Shown here one piece after another: positions 1-7,275 of a DNA stretch of 8,441 nt. The notes below the pieces were generated by a model that saw only the letters and a list, made by a program, of their open reading frames with translations, did not search any database and was not told where the DNA came from. The stretch spans positions 1-8,441 of the forward strand of contig JALOAF010000033.1 of assembly GCA_023228925.1 (NCBI GenBank), read 5' to 3'. A program made the translations under genes and the position numbers. Source of the stretch: Candidatus Absconditabacterales bacterium (GTDB lineage: Bacteria > Patescibacteriota > Gracilibacteria > Absconditabacterales > Absconditicoccaceae). Every line of letters starts with the position of its first letter. The first letter of the stretch is position 1.

Positions 1-371
1 TAGAATCAGTGTTTTGACATATGAAACAGAAAATATGATTACATAGATGATTAAAAAAAGAAAGAAAACTTAAATTAATAGATGATTTTCTCTCTAAATA
101 ACCACACAAAATCTTTAATTATACCTACTTTTCTCTTTTCATAAAATATTTTTTTAAACTAAATTTATTATCATCTGTAGCATATGTGTTTAAATTTCTT
201 TAAATAAATTTTATTGAATCTACTGGACAAAACACATATAATATATGTCAATATTTGTATAAGAATTTACACATGTATTGCAATTGTAATGTTTTTATTT
301 TTTCTATTTCTTCTAGTGAAAATTTTTTATACATTGTTGCTTTATATATTTTAAATTTTTTAAAGACTATA
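1..371. other. AT-rich, mostly gene-free tail
   Basis: This stretch follows the 3' end of the exonuclease III gene. It is extremely AT-rich and full of stop codons in all frames. I see no protein family, tRNA or strong hairpin followed by a T-run. The only reading frame worth noting is the 44-codon minus-strand frame at 200-334, listed separately. The sequence leaves the window without another recognisable gene. Confidence 0.6.
200..334 (-). CDS. possible small hypothetical protein (44 aa)
   Basis: This is a minus-strand ATG-to-TAA frame of 44 residues when UGA is read as Gly (one UGA, after LYKY). It is rich in Lys, Ile, Leu, Phe and Tyr, with a short charged helix-like start (MYKKFSLEEIEK) and two cysteines in the second half. 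I do not recognise a family. It starts 38 nt downstream of the exonuclease III stop on the same strand, so it could be co-transcribed. No Shine-Dalgarno sequence is visible, but the other genes here lack one too. In such AT-rich DNA a frame this short can arise by chance. Confidence 0.25.
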
Positions 372-1196
372 TTAATTTAACTTCAATTCCAAACTAATCG
401 GACAATGATCGGATCACATTACTTGGTCTTGATGCTCCATTTTTTTTACCAATGCTAAAACATTTTCTGATATCCAAAAATAATCCAATCTCCGTCAAAC
501 ATTTCTAGGTCTAGCTCATGCACGATAAGATCGCCGAGTGTATTTATCTTTTAAATCTGGATTTAAATGACGAAAAACATCTACATATCAATTTTTTTGT
601 AGTTTATCTAACTTTTCTCTTTCTATAGGAAGAAATCAAATAGAATTTTTATTTTCTTCTGGTCTAGCAATATCTATTTCTTTGTGGCAAATATTAAAAT
701 CTCATGTGGTAATTATGTTCTCTCAATTTGCTCTAAGAGCATTGATATATTGAATAAATTTTTCATAAAACTCTAATTTGTAAGTCAACATTTCTGTACC
801 ATCTGCCTTAGTTCATCAATTTGGAAAATACAGATTTAAAAGTGTAAAAACTAAATCTTTCTTATTTTTTTTGGCACCAGGAATTGAAAATTTTATCTCT
901 ACTACTCTACCATCTTCATGAAATTGTTCTATTTCTCAGAAATGATTTTTTGTAGAAATTACTTTTAAGTTTTTTTTATAAAAAATAGCTGTACCTGCAT
1001 ATCAAGGTCTTTTTCCTGTGTGTCGTATATAGTTGTAATCATTTATCAAAAATTTTAATTCTGCTGGAATTTGGTGTTCAAAAGCTTTTGGCTCTTGAAT
1101 ACATAAAATATCTGGATTGTCTTTTTTGAACCATTCATCAAATCATTTATTTATTACAGCTCTAATTCAGTTTACATTTCGTGAAGTTATTTTCAT
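372..1196 (-). CDS. xth: exodeoxyribonuclease III (AP endonuclease, EEP family)
   Basis: Predicted 274-residue exonuclease III, which in this family cleaves DNA at abasic sites and removes 3' blocks in base-excision repair. Family motifs appear in order: N-terminal S-[CGA]-N-VNGIRA (N7), IQEPK with metal ligand E35, the GYAGTAIF block, GDFN (D166, N168) followed by EIDIARP, the SYRAGARPRNVG block, and C-terminal GSDHCP with D263 and H264. Many glycines are encoded by UGA. Five CGA/CGG codons (residues 6, 58, 221, 222, 235) lie where the family has Trp: SWN, YWH, TWWSYR and GWRLDY. True arginines such as FRH and SYR use CGT, and others use AGA. The length is normal for the family. The ATG lies 5 nt after the stop of the upstream ZIP-like gene, suggesting a translationally coupled pair. 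No Shine-Dalgarno sequence is visible. Confidence 0.96.
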
Positions 1197-1201
1197 AATA
1201 A

Positions 1202-1936
1202 TTAATGTCCATAATTTAGTAAAAACACAAACAATAATCCTAGTAATATAAACAAAAGATATAATAATTTTATTTTAATTCATCATTTATTTTTTACTTC
1301 TGGTAAGATGTCAGTGAGTGCTAAATATGACAATGCTCAAGCCATCATAGCAATTATAATAAATTTATTTGTTAGTAAAAACTCTTTGAATGGGAATAGG
1401 ATTATCGCTCAGATGATTCCTCCAAGTGCTGCAATAATTACAAAAGATTCTTTCTTGTGATTCATAATATAATTTGCTGTATTTTGAGGAATGCTATGTA
1501 GCAAAACAGCTATTGTTGTAGCTATACCAAACTCAGTACTAATTGCAAAAGCGGAAAACAATACTACTCCATGCATAATATTGTGTAAAAAAGTTCCAGC
1601 AAAAATTAAAGTCTGATTTTCGTGTTTGTGATGATGATCTTCCTTATTTACCAAATCTTTACAATGATGATAGTGCAATATTAATTCTAAAATATAGAAA
1701 ACAAAAAGTCATATTAAAATATAAATTCAAATTTCAAAACCATGAAGACCTGACTCTATTATTTCTGGTAGAAATCATAGAAACACAACTCAAAGTAAAA
1801 CTCAAACCGTAATCGCTGTAAAATAGTCTATATATTTTATTAATTGTTTTTTAAAAAATCTTAAAACAAATATCAAAGCTACTAATATAACTCATATTAC
1901 TATATTTCAAATTAATGTAGATACAAAGATGGTCAT
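1202..1936 (-). CDS. ZIP-like metal ion transporter
   Basis: Predicted 244-residue membrane protein. With UGA read as Gly it has about seven or eight hydrophobic segments. A His-rich hydrophilic loop (about residues 88-105, including HYHH and HHHKH) follows the third segment. This is the ZIP topology with its metal-rich variable loop. The fourth and fifth segments carry FLHNIMHG (H118, N119, H122) and LLHSIPQ (H147, P150, Q151), matching the ZIP HNxxDG and HEIPQE signatures. Several acidic ligands are replaced: H at the D/E position of HNxxDG, S after H147, and N152/N155 where E and D are usual in HEIPQEIGDF. Metal preference or activity may therefore differ. The family imports or exchanges Zn, Fe or Mn across the membrane. 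ATG at 1936 is the first start after the AlaRS-half stop, 47 nt away. It contains no CGA/CGG codon. Confidence 0.85.
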
Positions 1937-1983
1937 CTGTATTGCTAATTTAATAAAACAAAATGATAATTGATGATAAATAT

Positions 1984-2937
1984 TTACTTAAACAATTCTA
2001 AAACCTTTGGATCTTTTCACTGAACAATGTTTTCATTTCATCCTCATTTAAGTCACAAATTTTGACTAATATCTTTTGCGGAATTATTTTCTTTTGAGTT
2101 TATCAAAGCAAATCATCATTCATTATTGAAGATAATAATTGTAGAATCTGTGAAAATTCATTTTGATTGGAAAATGATATTTTTTAATTCCAAATCTTTT
2201 AGAGTATTATTTTCTGAAATATTGATTATTTTATCAAAAATATCATTGGAAGGAAAATCTCCAGATTTTAATGCATCTACAATCAGTTTGGTATTTATAG
2301 ATTCGAATTTTGAATTCATTTCTTCTTTTTCTTTTAATTCTTTTTCTAATTTATCTAAAATTTGATTTTCTGCTTTTACTCAAAGTTTTTCTTCTACTTG
2401 CTGAAGAATATTTTTTGTTTCCCAGTATCTTTTCATGACTTTTGGTCCTGTATAAGCTGTAATTCTTTTGATACCACTAGCTACAGCCTCTTGAGAAACT
2501 ATCAGAAAAGCTCAAATGTCTTTTGTGTTTTGGACATGAGTACCGCCACAAAGTTCTATAGAAATAAAATTTTTTTTACTGTTTTCATTTAACAAATTAG
2601 ATGACAATATTTGAATCACACGAACTGTTTCTCAATATTTTTCATCAAAAAATGCTTTTGCTCAAAGTTCTTGTGCCTTTTGTAAAGACATTTCTTGGCA
2701 AACAACAGGCGATGATTGATATATAAAAACATTGATATTTTCTTCTATTGTCTGCAACTCTTCTATTGTAAGTAATCTTTCTGCATAAAAATCAAACCTC
2801 AAAAGATCATCATCTACCAAAGATCATGCTTGTTTTGTATTTGGAAATATTTTTGTAAGCTCAGCATGCAAAAGATGTGTAGCAGTATGTGCTCTCATTT
2901 TTGAAAACCTTTGTACTGAATCTACTATTAATTTCAT
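1984..2937 (-). CDS. alanyl-tRNA synthetase editing and C-Ala half (split AlaRS beta-like)
   Basis: Predicted 317-residue protein matching only the second half of alanyl-tRNA synthetase. It begins 16 residues before the editing-site motif HTATH (H17, H21), followed by the AlaRS-type QAGSLVDDDLLRFDF block. The other zinc/editing ligands are C130 and H134 in ELCGGTHV. SGIKRITAYTG follows, then a Lys/Glu-rich coiled coil (about 175-215) and a compact C-Ala-like region ending in a KGGG-x4-VQGKDP motif near residues 300-313. AlaRS proteins are usually about 850-900 residues, so the catalytic and tRNA-recognition half is absent. An in-frame TAA lies four codons before the ATG, so it is not simply fused upstream. 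It could be the beta half of a split AlaRS, as known in Nanoarchaeum equitans, or an AlaX-like free editing factor that hydrolyses mischarged Ser- or Gly-tRNA(Ala). The AlaRS-type sequence and C-Ala tail favour the split. The upstream side is the repeat island. Confidence 0.88.
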
Positions 2938-2984
2938 TATATTAACTTAAAAGACTAAAATTTTAATTCTATCCTCCTTTTTTA

Positions 2985-3072
2985 ACTCCGGTACTACGGA
3001 GTGGAGAATGTAAATAAATCCCTCTACCCCCGCAATTCTGCGGGGGAGACCAACTCCCTTCACAGAAGGGAG
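2985..3072. repeat. three consecutive GC-rich perfect hairpins
   Basis: Three perfect inverted repeats follow one another in DNA much richer in GC than its surroundings. Stem 2985-2990/2997-3002 has 6 bp with a 6-nt loop. Stem 3027-3034/3039-3046 has 8 bp (CCCCCGCA/TGCGGGGG) with a 4-nt loop. Stem 3054-3061/3065-3072 has 8 bp (CTCCCTTC/GAAGGGAG) with a 3-nt loop. None is directly followed by a T-run on the minus strand, so they do not look like ordinary terminators. They may belong to a non-autonomous repeat element or be a structured leader of the AlaRS half. Confidence 0.75.
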
Positions 3073-3084
3073 ACAACAATTATT

Positions 3085-3165
3085 ATCTTCCATCTTTTGA
3101 AGGAAGGAAATGGGAGAAGAGAATTCCTTTCCTTGGTGATGCTGTTTTGTAACTAGATGGAAGAT
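3085..3165. repeat. nested long inverted repeat
   Basis: A perfect 11-bp inverted repeat (ATCTTCCATCT at 3085-3095, AGATGGAAGAT at 3155-3165) encloses a second, imperfect purine/pyrimidine repeat: AAGGAAGGAAA near 3100-3110 against TTCCTTTCCTT near 3124-3134, with a one-base bulge. Together they can fold into one long interrupted stem. No coding frame of interest crosses it. Confidence 0.7.
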
Positions 3166-3189
3166 TTACCCCCAACTACAATAGAACAA

Positions 3190-3211
3190 CTTCCCCCAAG
3201 GGAAGAATTTT
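3190..3211 (+). terminator. hairpin plus T-run, intrinsic-terminator-like on the plus strand
   Basis: A 6-bp perfect stem CTTCCC/GGGAAG (3190-3195/3200-3205, loop CCAA) is followed by AATTTTTT on the plus strand. This has the form of a Rho-independent terminator, but no plus-strand gene was found for it to serve. It may instead be another hairpin of the repeat island. It could also stop antisense transcription before it enters the small Cys-rich gene. Confidence 0.35.
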
Positions 3212-3214
3212 TTA

Positions 3215-3336
3215 ATTTATCATTTTAACATTTTATCACTTCATCACAAACGTTTTTTACTGTAATAACAGGCGGTTAATAACCGCCCCTACATCATTTC
3301 AACACTTTATCACTTCAACATTTTATCATTTTATCG
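3215..3336 (-). repeat. degenerate octamer arrays (consensus TGWTRAAR) flanking a REP-like palindrome
   Basis: Read on the minus strand, near-identical 8-nt units follow head to tail on both sides of the palindrome at 3271-3292. At 3239-3246, 3231-3238, 3223-3230 and 3215-3222 they are TGATGAAG, TGATAAAA, TGTTAAAA and TGATAAAT. At 3329-3336, 3321-3328, 3313-3320, 3305-3312 and 3297-3304 they are CGATAAAA, TGATAAAA, TGTTGAAG, TGATAAAG and TGTTGAAA. The second array leads straight into TGATGTAGGGGCGG, the head of the REP-like element. The symmetric placement suggests one composite repeat. Confidence 0.75.
3271..3292 (-). repeat. REP-like element: GTAG plus palindrome
   Basis: On the minus strand GTAG (3289-3292) precedes a perfect palindrome with 8-bp arms, GGCGGTTA/TAACCGCC (3271-3278/3280-3287, one central base). 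A GTAG or GGAG tetranucleotide 5' of a GC-rich palindrome is the hallmark of bacterial REP sequences mobilised by Y1-type RAYT transposases. No transposase is present in the window. Within the window it occurs only once. Confidence 0.6.
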
Positions 3337-3403
3337 CGAACACCGTGAGCATTCATCACTTTATCGTGAGCGAAGTTCACCCCGCTGAGCGGAAGCGAGC
3401 TCA
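3337..3403. repeat. GC-rich repeat edge with short hairpins and direct repeats
   Basis: This segment joins the octamer array to the stop codon of the small Cys-rich gene. It holds a 7-nt direct repeat CGTGAGC (3344-3350, 3365-3371), a GTGA/TCAC inverted repeat (3366-3369/3377-3380) and a CCGC/GCGG hairpin (3382-3385/3389-3392). Its composition matches the rest of the island, not the neighbouring genes. No reading frame here is convincing. Confidence 0.6.
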
Positions 3404-3679
3404 TTAAATACACACCCCATTTTCTGCATATCGTGTTCATCATTGTTCTTGACATTCTTGTTCTGAATCTATCATATTAGCTGGATCCTCAAAACATTCT
3501 TGATATTCTTCTGACCAAACTCATCCTGCCCTTTCACATTCTTCTATCACAACTAATTTTGTTGGACTATCAGCTTCTGGTCCTGATAAATACATAACTG
3601 CTGACATTGCAGTAAATAAAAGAAAACCTACTAAAGCAAAAATCACTAATAGTTTTCTAAGTTTTGTTGATTTTGACAT
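3404..3679 (-). CDS. small membrane-anchored protein with duplicated Cys-Gly-Gly-Trp motif
   Basis: Predicted 91-residue protein. A basic N-terminus (MSKSTKLRK) leads into one hydrophobic segment (about residues 10-31), which reads as a signal anchor or signal peptide. The exposed part carries four cysteines in two copies of one motif, 28 residues apart: C48-x3-GG-x-W55-x6-C62 and C76-x3-GG-x-[CGA]83-x6-C90. The first copy has TGG (Trp) where the second has CGA, so the protein itself argues that CGA means Trp. Two disulfide-closed loops outside the membrane are likely. The motif is a common pattern in small secreted proteins of unknown function, and I do not assign a role. It lies between the PP-loop gene (98 nt upstream) and the repeat island. 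The ATG is preceded by an A-rich stretch without a Shine-Dalgarno sequence. Confidence 0.8.
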
Positions 3680-3712
3680 TGTTTTTTAGTTTATAATAAA
3701 AATGTAAAATAT

Positions 3713-3728
3713 ACTATTATTTAATAGT
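3713..3728. repeat. AT palindrome in the spacer upstream of the small Cys-rich gene
   Basis: A perfect 7-bp inverted repeat ACTATTA/TAATAGT (3713-3719/3722-3728) sits in the 98-nt spacer between the PP-loop stop and the start of the small Cys-rich gene. A T-rich tract follows on the plus strand only. It could be a weak hairpin or an operator, but all-AT palindromes also arise by chance in this composition. Confidence 0.3.
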
Positions 3729-3777
3729 GTTTTTGTTTTTAGATTCAATATGAATAAAAAAATAAATTTCAACCATT

Positions 3778-4704
3778 TTACTCAAAATCAAAATCTTCCA
3801 TATTTTTTAATTTTCCAACTTTTTCCTTGAAAAGGTTTTTACAATCATTTAAATAGTTTTTTTCTCAAGTAATGTTTCTAACAAGACCTATTGGTCAAGT
3901 AATGTTTTTTAGTTTCAAAACCAAATATCTATTGGAATAGTTTTTATCTTTTTGTATAATTTCCAAAATTTTTAAATTTGTCTCATTATCTTTTCACATC
4001 ATTACAAATCATCGTGGAAAGATTTGTAATTTGGAATATTTCAATATTTCAGCATCAATTGGCAGTATTTCCTTTGGAAAAGATTGGAAAAGTGATTTTA
4101 GTTTATCTGTGTATCAAATCTCAGTCAATAAACAACCCCCTCATGGTGATTCATATCACTGTAAACCAAAATCTTCTGCTAATTGAAGTTGCAATTTTCT
4201 AGATCTACCTGAAATATTTAAAAGCTGATTTCTATCTACCAAACCTTGTTTTTCATAAGTAGTTTCTGCTAAAAGTTTAGCCGACAAAGGACGAAGAATA
4301 TCTCTTCATGTTATTTTTGTTACAGAATTTAGAGCAGATTTATTTTGACTCATAGGTCTTTGTCCCAACACCTCTCATGATGCTATAATTTGAAATCATT
4401 CTTGATCTGCTATTTCTCAAGCTATTTTGAACATTAGTCCATGACAATCAATACAAGGATTTAAACTTTTTCCATATCAATAAATAGGATTTTGCAACAT
4501 TTGAAAATGTGGATCAGTAATATCTAGAGATTTTAATTTGATAGCGAATTTTTCTGCCTGAATTTTTGCTTTTTCATCTAAAAAAAATGGACTTGTAAAG
4601 ATAATAGCCGTACAGTCTATTCATTGTTTTTCTAACAATTTGACAGCCAAAATGCTATCAAGTCATCAAGAAAACATCACCAATGCTTTTATATGTTTGT
4701 TCAT
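3778..4704 (-). CDS. PP-loop ATPase, putative tRNA thiolation enzyme
   Basis: Predicted 308-residue cytoplasmic PP-loop protein. SGGLDS (residues 12-17, one Gly as UGA) binds the pyrophosphate of ATP to adenylate its substrate. NPCIDCH (C84, C87), ASGEVLGQRPMSQ (108-120), ILRPLSAKLL (136-145) and DRNQLLNISGRSRK (157-170) follow, then GGGC (C191). This order matches a family usually annotated as MnmA/ThiI-like tRNA 2-thiouridylase or, misleadingly, as a methyltransferase. Three cysteines in CxxC plus a distant C resemble the [4Fe-4S] site of TtuA-type thiolases. I infer sulfur insertion into tRNA, but the target base is not visible. The C-terminal third is less conserved. It contains the only CGA (residue 231, FP-x-GFVMMGKDN), which is uninformative for the code. 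The gene follows aspS by 71 nt and may be co-transcribed with it or have its own weak promoter. Confidence 0.85.
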
Positions 4705-4715
4705 TAAAACTAAGA

Positions 4716-4744
4716 ATTATAAAGTTATAGTGTAGAATTTATAA
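4716..4744 (-). promoter_or_regulatory. weak promoter candidate upstream of the PP-loop gene
   Basis: On the minus strand a perfect TATAAT (4716-4721) lies about 11 nt before the PP-loop ATG, with a poor -35-like TTATAA (4739-4744) 17 nt further upstream. If used, the transcript would be almost leaderless. TATAAT-like strings are frequent in this AT-rich DNA, so the support is slight. Confidence 0.2.
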
Positions 4745-4775
4745 TTTACAAATGAAACGAATTTTAATTGCTTTT

Positions 4776-6569
4776 TTATTTTTCTTTTGGAGTTTTGATA
4801 GTAATTCATAGTTCATCTAATGTAGCTTGATCAATAAATCATGGTGCTCCCATCATCACATCTTCTGCTTTTCCTGATTTTGGAAAAGCATAACATTCAC
4901 GGATATTTTCTTCATCTAGTAAAATCATCATAATTCTATCAAATCACAAAGCAAATCAACCATGAGGAGGAGCTCAATATTGAAAAGCATTGTACATAGC
5001 TCCAAATTTTTCTTTTATTTCTTTTTCACCTAATCCTGCCAATTGAAATACTTTTAACAATACCTCTGGATCATGATTACGAATAGAACCAGACAATGAT
5101 TCAAAACCGTTTAAAATTAAATCATATTGTGTGGTTTCTAAATTCATAATATCTTCTGTCTGAAGAGCATTGAGTCATCATTTTATATTTGAAAAAGGAT
5201 TGTGAGCAAAATCAAGTTTTCCTGTTTCTTCGTCTTTTTCAAACATTGGAAAATCCTCTATCCATAAAAAACTTAAATCATCATTATTTACTAAATTATA
5301 TTTATCTCTAATAGCGAGTCTAACCTTGTTCATTGCTTTGGTTGCTATATTATATTCGTCTGCGATGAACAATATTGTATCTCAGTCTTTTACATTTAAT
5401 TTAGATTTGATTGAATTTATTTCTGATTCTTTAAAAAATTTTGCTATACTTCCTTGTGTTCATTCTTCTGTAAAACTAATATAAGCCAATCATTTCGCTT
5501 TGGCTTCTTGTGCTATTTTTGTAAGCTCATCAATTTCCTTTCTAGATAATATTTTATTTTGAAAATTTATTGCTTTGATAGATCATCTGGGCATATTTGC
5601 AACATTATGGAATACAGAAAATTCTGAATTTTTAAATTCTTGAGTCATATCTACGAATTCCATAGCAAATCTAAGGTCTGGCTTATCTGTCCCATATTTG
5701 TCTATAGCATCAACATATTTCATCTTTATAAAATTAGTCGTAATTTTTTTGTGGGGAACTAAAGTGGAAACCATATCTTTCATAAAAGATTCAACTACTT
5801 GATAAATATCCTCTTGTTCTACAAAAGACATTTCACAATCTATTTGATAAAACTCACAGGAATGTCTGTCTGCTCTAGGATCTTCATCACGAAAACAAGG
5901 AGCAATCTGAAAATATTTATCAATACCTCCAACCATAAGCAATTGTTTATATTGTTGTGGAGCTTGTGGAAGAGCATAAAATTTACCTGGATTTACTCTA
6001 GAAGGAATAAGATAATCTCTAGCTCATTCTGGAGAAGATACAGTAAATATTGGAGTTTGAATTTCTAAAAAATCTCTATCAGTAAACCAATCTCTAGTAA
6101 ACTTAGCCATTTTTGTCCTAAATTCTAAATTTTTGAGAACTGGTCTTCTCCTAAGATCCAAAAATCTATGTTTAAACCTATTTTCTTCGCTTGTATTTGG
6201 ATCGTCAACTATAGGGAAAGGAAGAACATTTGATTTGGAAAGAATTTCAATATGAGTAGGTTGAATCTCAATTTCTCAGCTTGGCATATTTTTGTTTATC
6301 ATGTCTGATGGTCTTGATACAACTTTTCATTTTATCTGTAAAACATACTCTGATTTTATTTCTTGTAAAAAAGATTCTAAATTTGGAATAGTGTTTTTTA
6401 ATTGAGAGCTATTTGGATCTATAGCTACTTGAGTAAGTCAATAACGATCTCTAAGATCTATAAAATATAGTCATCATAGATTCCTATTTTTATTTACTCG
6501 TCATGAAAGAATTACTTCTTCTCAAATGTTTTTTGATGTCAACTCTCAACAAGTATGTGTTCTAAGCAT
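4776..6569 (-). CDS. aspS: aspartyl-tRNA synthetase (class II, bacterial type)
   Basis: Predicted 597-residue enzyme that charges tRNA(Asp) with aspartate. Its length is normal for the bacterial type with a GAD insertion. The N-terminal anticodon-binding OB fold begins MLRTHTCGEL and includes the family's G-W-V site, where W24 is encoded by CGA, then [17 protein letters not shown]. The catalytic core shows [21 protein letters not shown], motif 2 [12 protein letters not shown] (R227 as CGT), [11 protein letters not shown], the insertion domain, then [11 protein letters not shown] (Trp as TGG), [14 protein letters not shown] and motif 3 GGFALGFDRIMM (R545 as AGA). The end is less typical. Many invariant glycines are UGA, so standard translation breaks the gene into several fragments. 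The start is the only ATG matching the family N-terminus. An A-rich leader without a Shine-Dalgarno sequence precedes it, 20 nt after the broken small frame. It is upstream of the PP-loop gene on the same strand. Confidence 0.97.
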
Positions 6570-6589
6570 TTTTTTGTAAAAAAAGTAAA

Positions 6590-6829
6590 TTATTTTTTGT
6601 AATTCATTAAAACATCATATAAAAAAGTTTTAATTTCTTGTCACAATTCTGAATATCACAATCATTGACTATCTTGTTCAAATTGTTTAATAATTTCTGA
6701 TAATCACTTATAATCTTAAGCCCATAATGAAAATATTTTTTCAATTTGACTTTTTGTAAACTCATATTCTTTTTCCAATTTCTTCTTAATTTTTAGTTTG
6801 TTTGTTCTAAGTCATATGGAATTTTTCAT
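6590..6829 (-). pseudogene. small Lys/Glu-rich frame interrupted by one in-frame TAA
   Basis: From ATG at 6829 the frame runs 37 codons to TAA (6716-6718), then continues in the same frame for another 41 codons to a second TAA at 6590. Both parts look alike in composition, helical and charged, and both use UGA as Gly (one codon before the TAA, four after it). This suggests one roughly 79-residue protein broken by a single nonsense change. The alternatives are a real 37-residue product, readthrough, or an assembly or strain difference. No family is recognised. It sits between the HIT gene (35 nt) and aspS (20 nt) on the same strand, as an operon member would. After the TAA the only ATG is near the end, so the second part has no good start of its own. 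Confidence 0.5.
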
Positions 6830-6864
6830 TTTATTGGATATAATAATTTTATTAAAATCTAAAG

Positions 6865-7275
6865 TTAAGAATTTCTATCTTTTATTTCATTAGCAACAAT
6901 ATTTAAATTTTCCAAAGATTCTTGTGGTCAGCTTCAGACTCCAGTTTGAAATCACATTCAATTATAAAATGGATATAATTTAATATGAGCATGATCTACT
7001 TCCAATCATTCAATTATTAATCAAACTTTTTCTACATTCAATCACTTTTTTAGCAAACCAACGACTTCTTTTGTAGCTTTCATATATTTAGCCAAAAAAT
7101 CATTATCCAATTGAAATATGTCTGAACTATAATGATCTTTACTCAAAACTAAAGTCATACCTTTACGATTTGGGAAGGCATCTAATATCGCTACAAAATC
7201 ATCATTTTCTCGTATTTTTACACTAGGAATTTCTCATCAAAGTATCTTGCAAAATATACAATTTGGATCCATCAT
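6865..7275 (-). CDS. HIT-family nucleotide hydrolase/transferase with HxHxK active site
   Basis: Predicted 136-residue histidine-triad protein. It begins with the family's CIFCKI zinc-type cysteines (C6, C9), then GGEIPS-x-KI-[CGA]22-ENDDFVAILD, where many relatives have W or Y at the CGA position. FPNRKGMTLVLSK is the usual substrate-binding strand. The active site reads D-H95-A-H97-I-K99-LYP: the first two histidines, including the nucleophile position, are present, but the third is Lys. HIT enzymes cleave nucleoside phosphoramidates, dinucleoside polyphosphates or adenylates. The changed third position makes the substrate uncertain. The start could be either of two adjacent ATG codons (7275 or 7272). 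The gene is preceded by a 321-nt spacer and followed by the broken small frame and aspS. Confidence 0.92.

Noticed and set aside
2126..2592. Two plus-strand open frames (2126-2365 and 2362-2592)
   Set aside because: They lie antisense to the AlaRS editing half, whose motifs are unmistakable, and their translations are low-complexity Ser/Phe-rich shadows.
2985..3336. CRISPR array
   Set aside because: The repeats are hairpins and 8-nt tandem units, not regularly spaced 25-40-nt direct repeats with unique spacers, and no cas genes are present.
3978..4202. Plus-strand open frame inside the PP-loop gene
   Set aside because: It is an antisense shadow with no recognisable motif. The minus-strand protein fits a known family through this region.
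5178..5942. Separate short minus-strand genes (5178-5372, 5583-5942)
   Set aside because: They are pieces of one AspRS gene cut at UGA codons by standard translation. With UGA as Gly the frame is continuous from 6569 to 4776.
5799..6068. Plus-strand open frame inside aspS
   Set aside because: It is antisense to the catalytic core of AspRS and shows no family resemblance.
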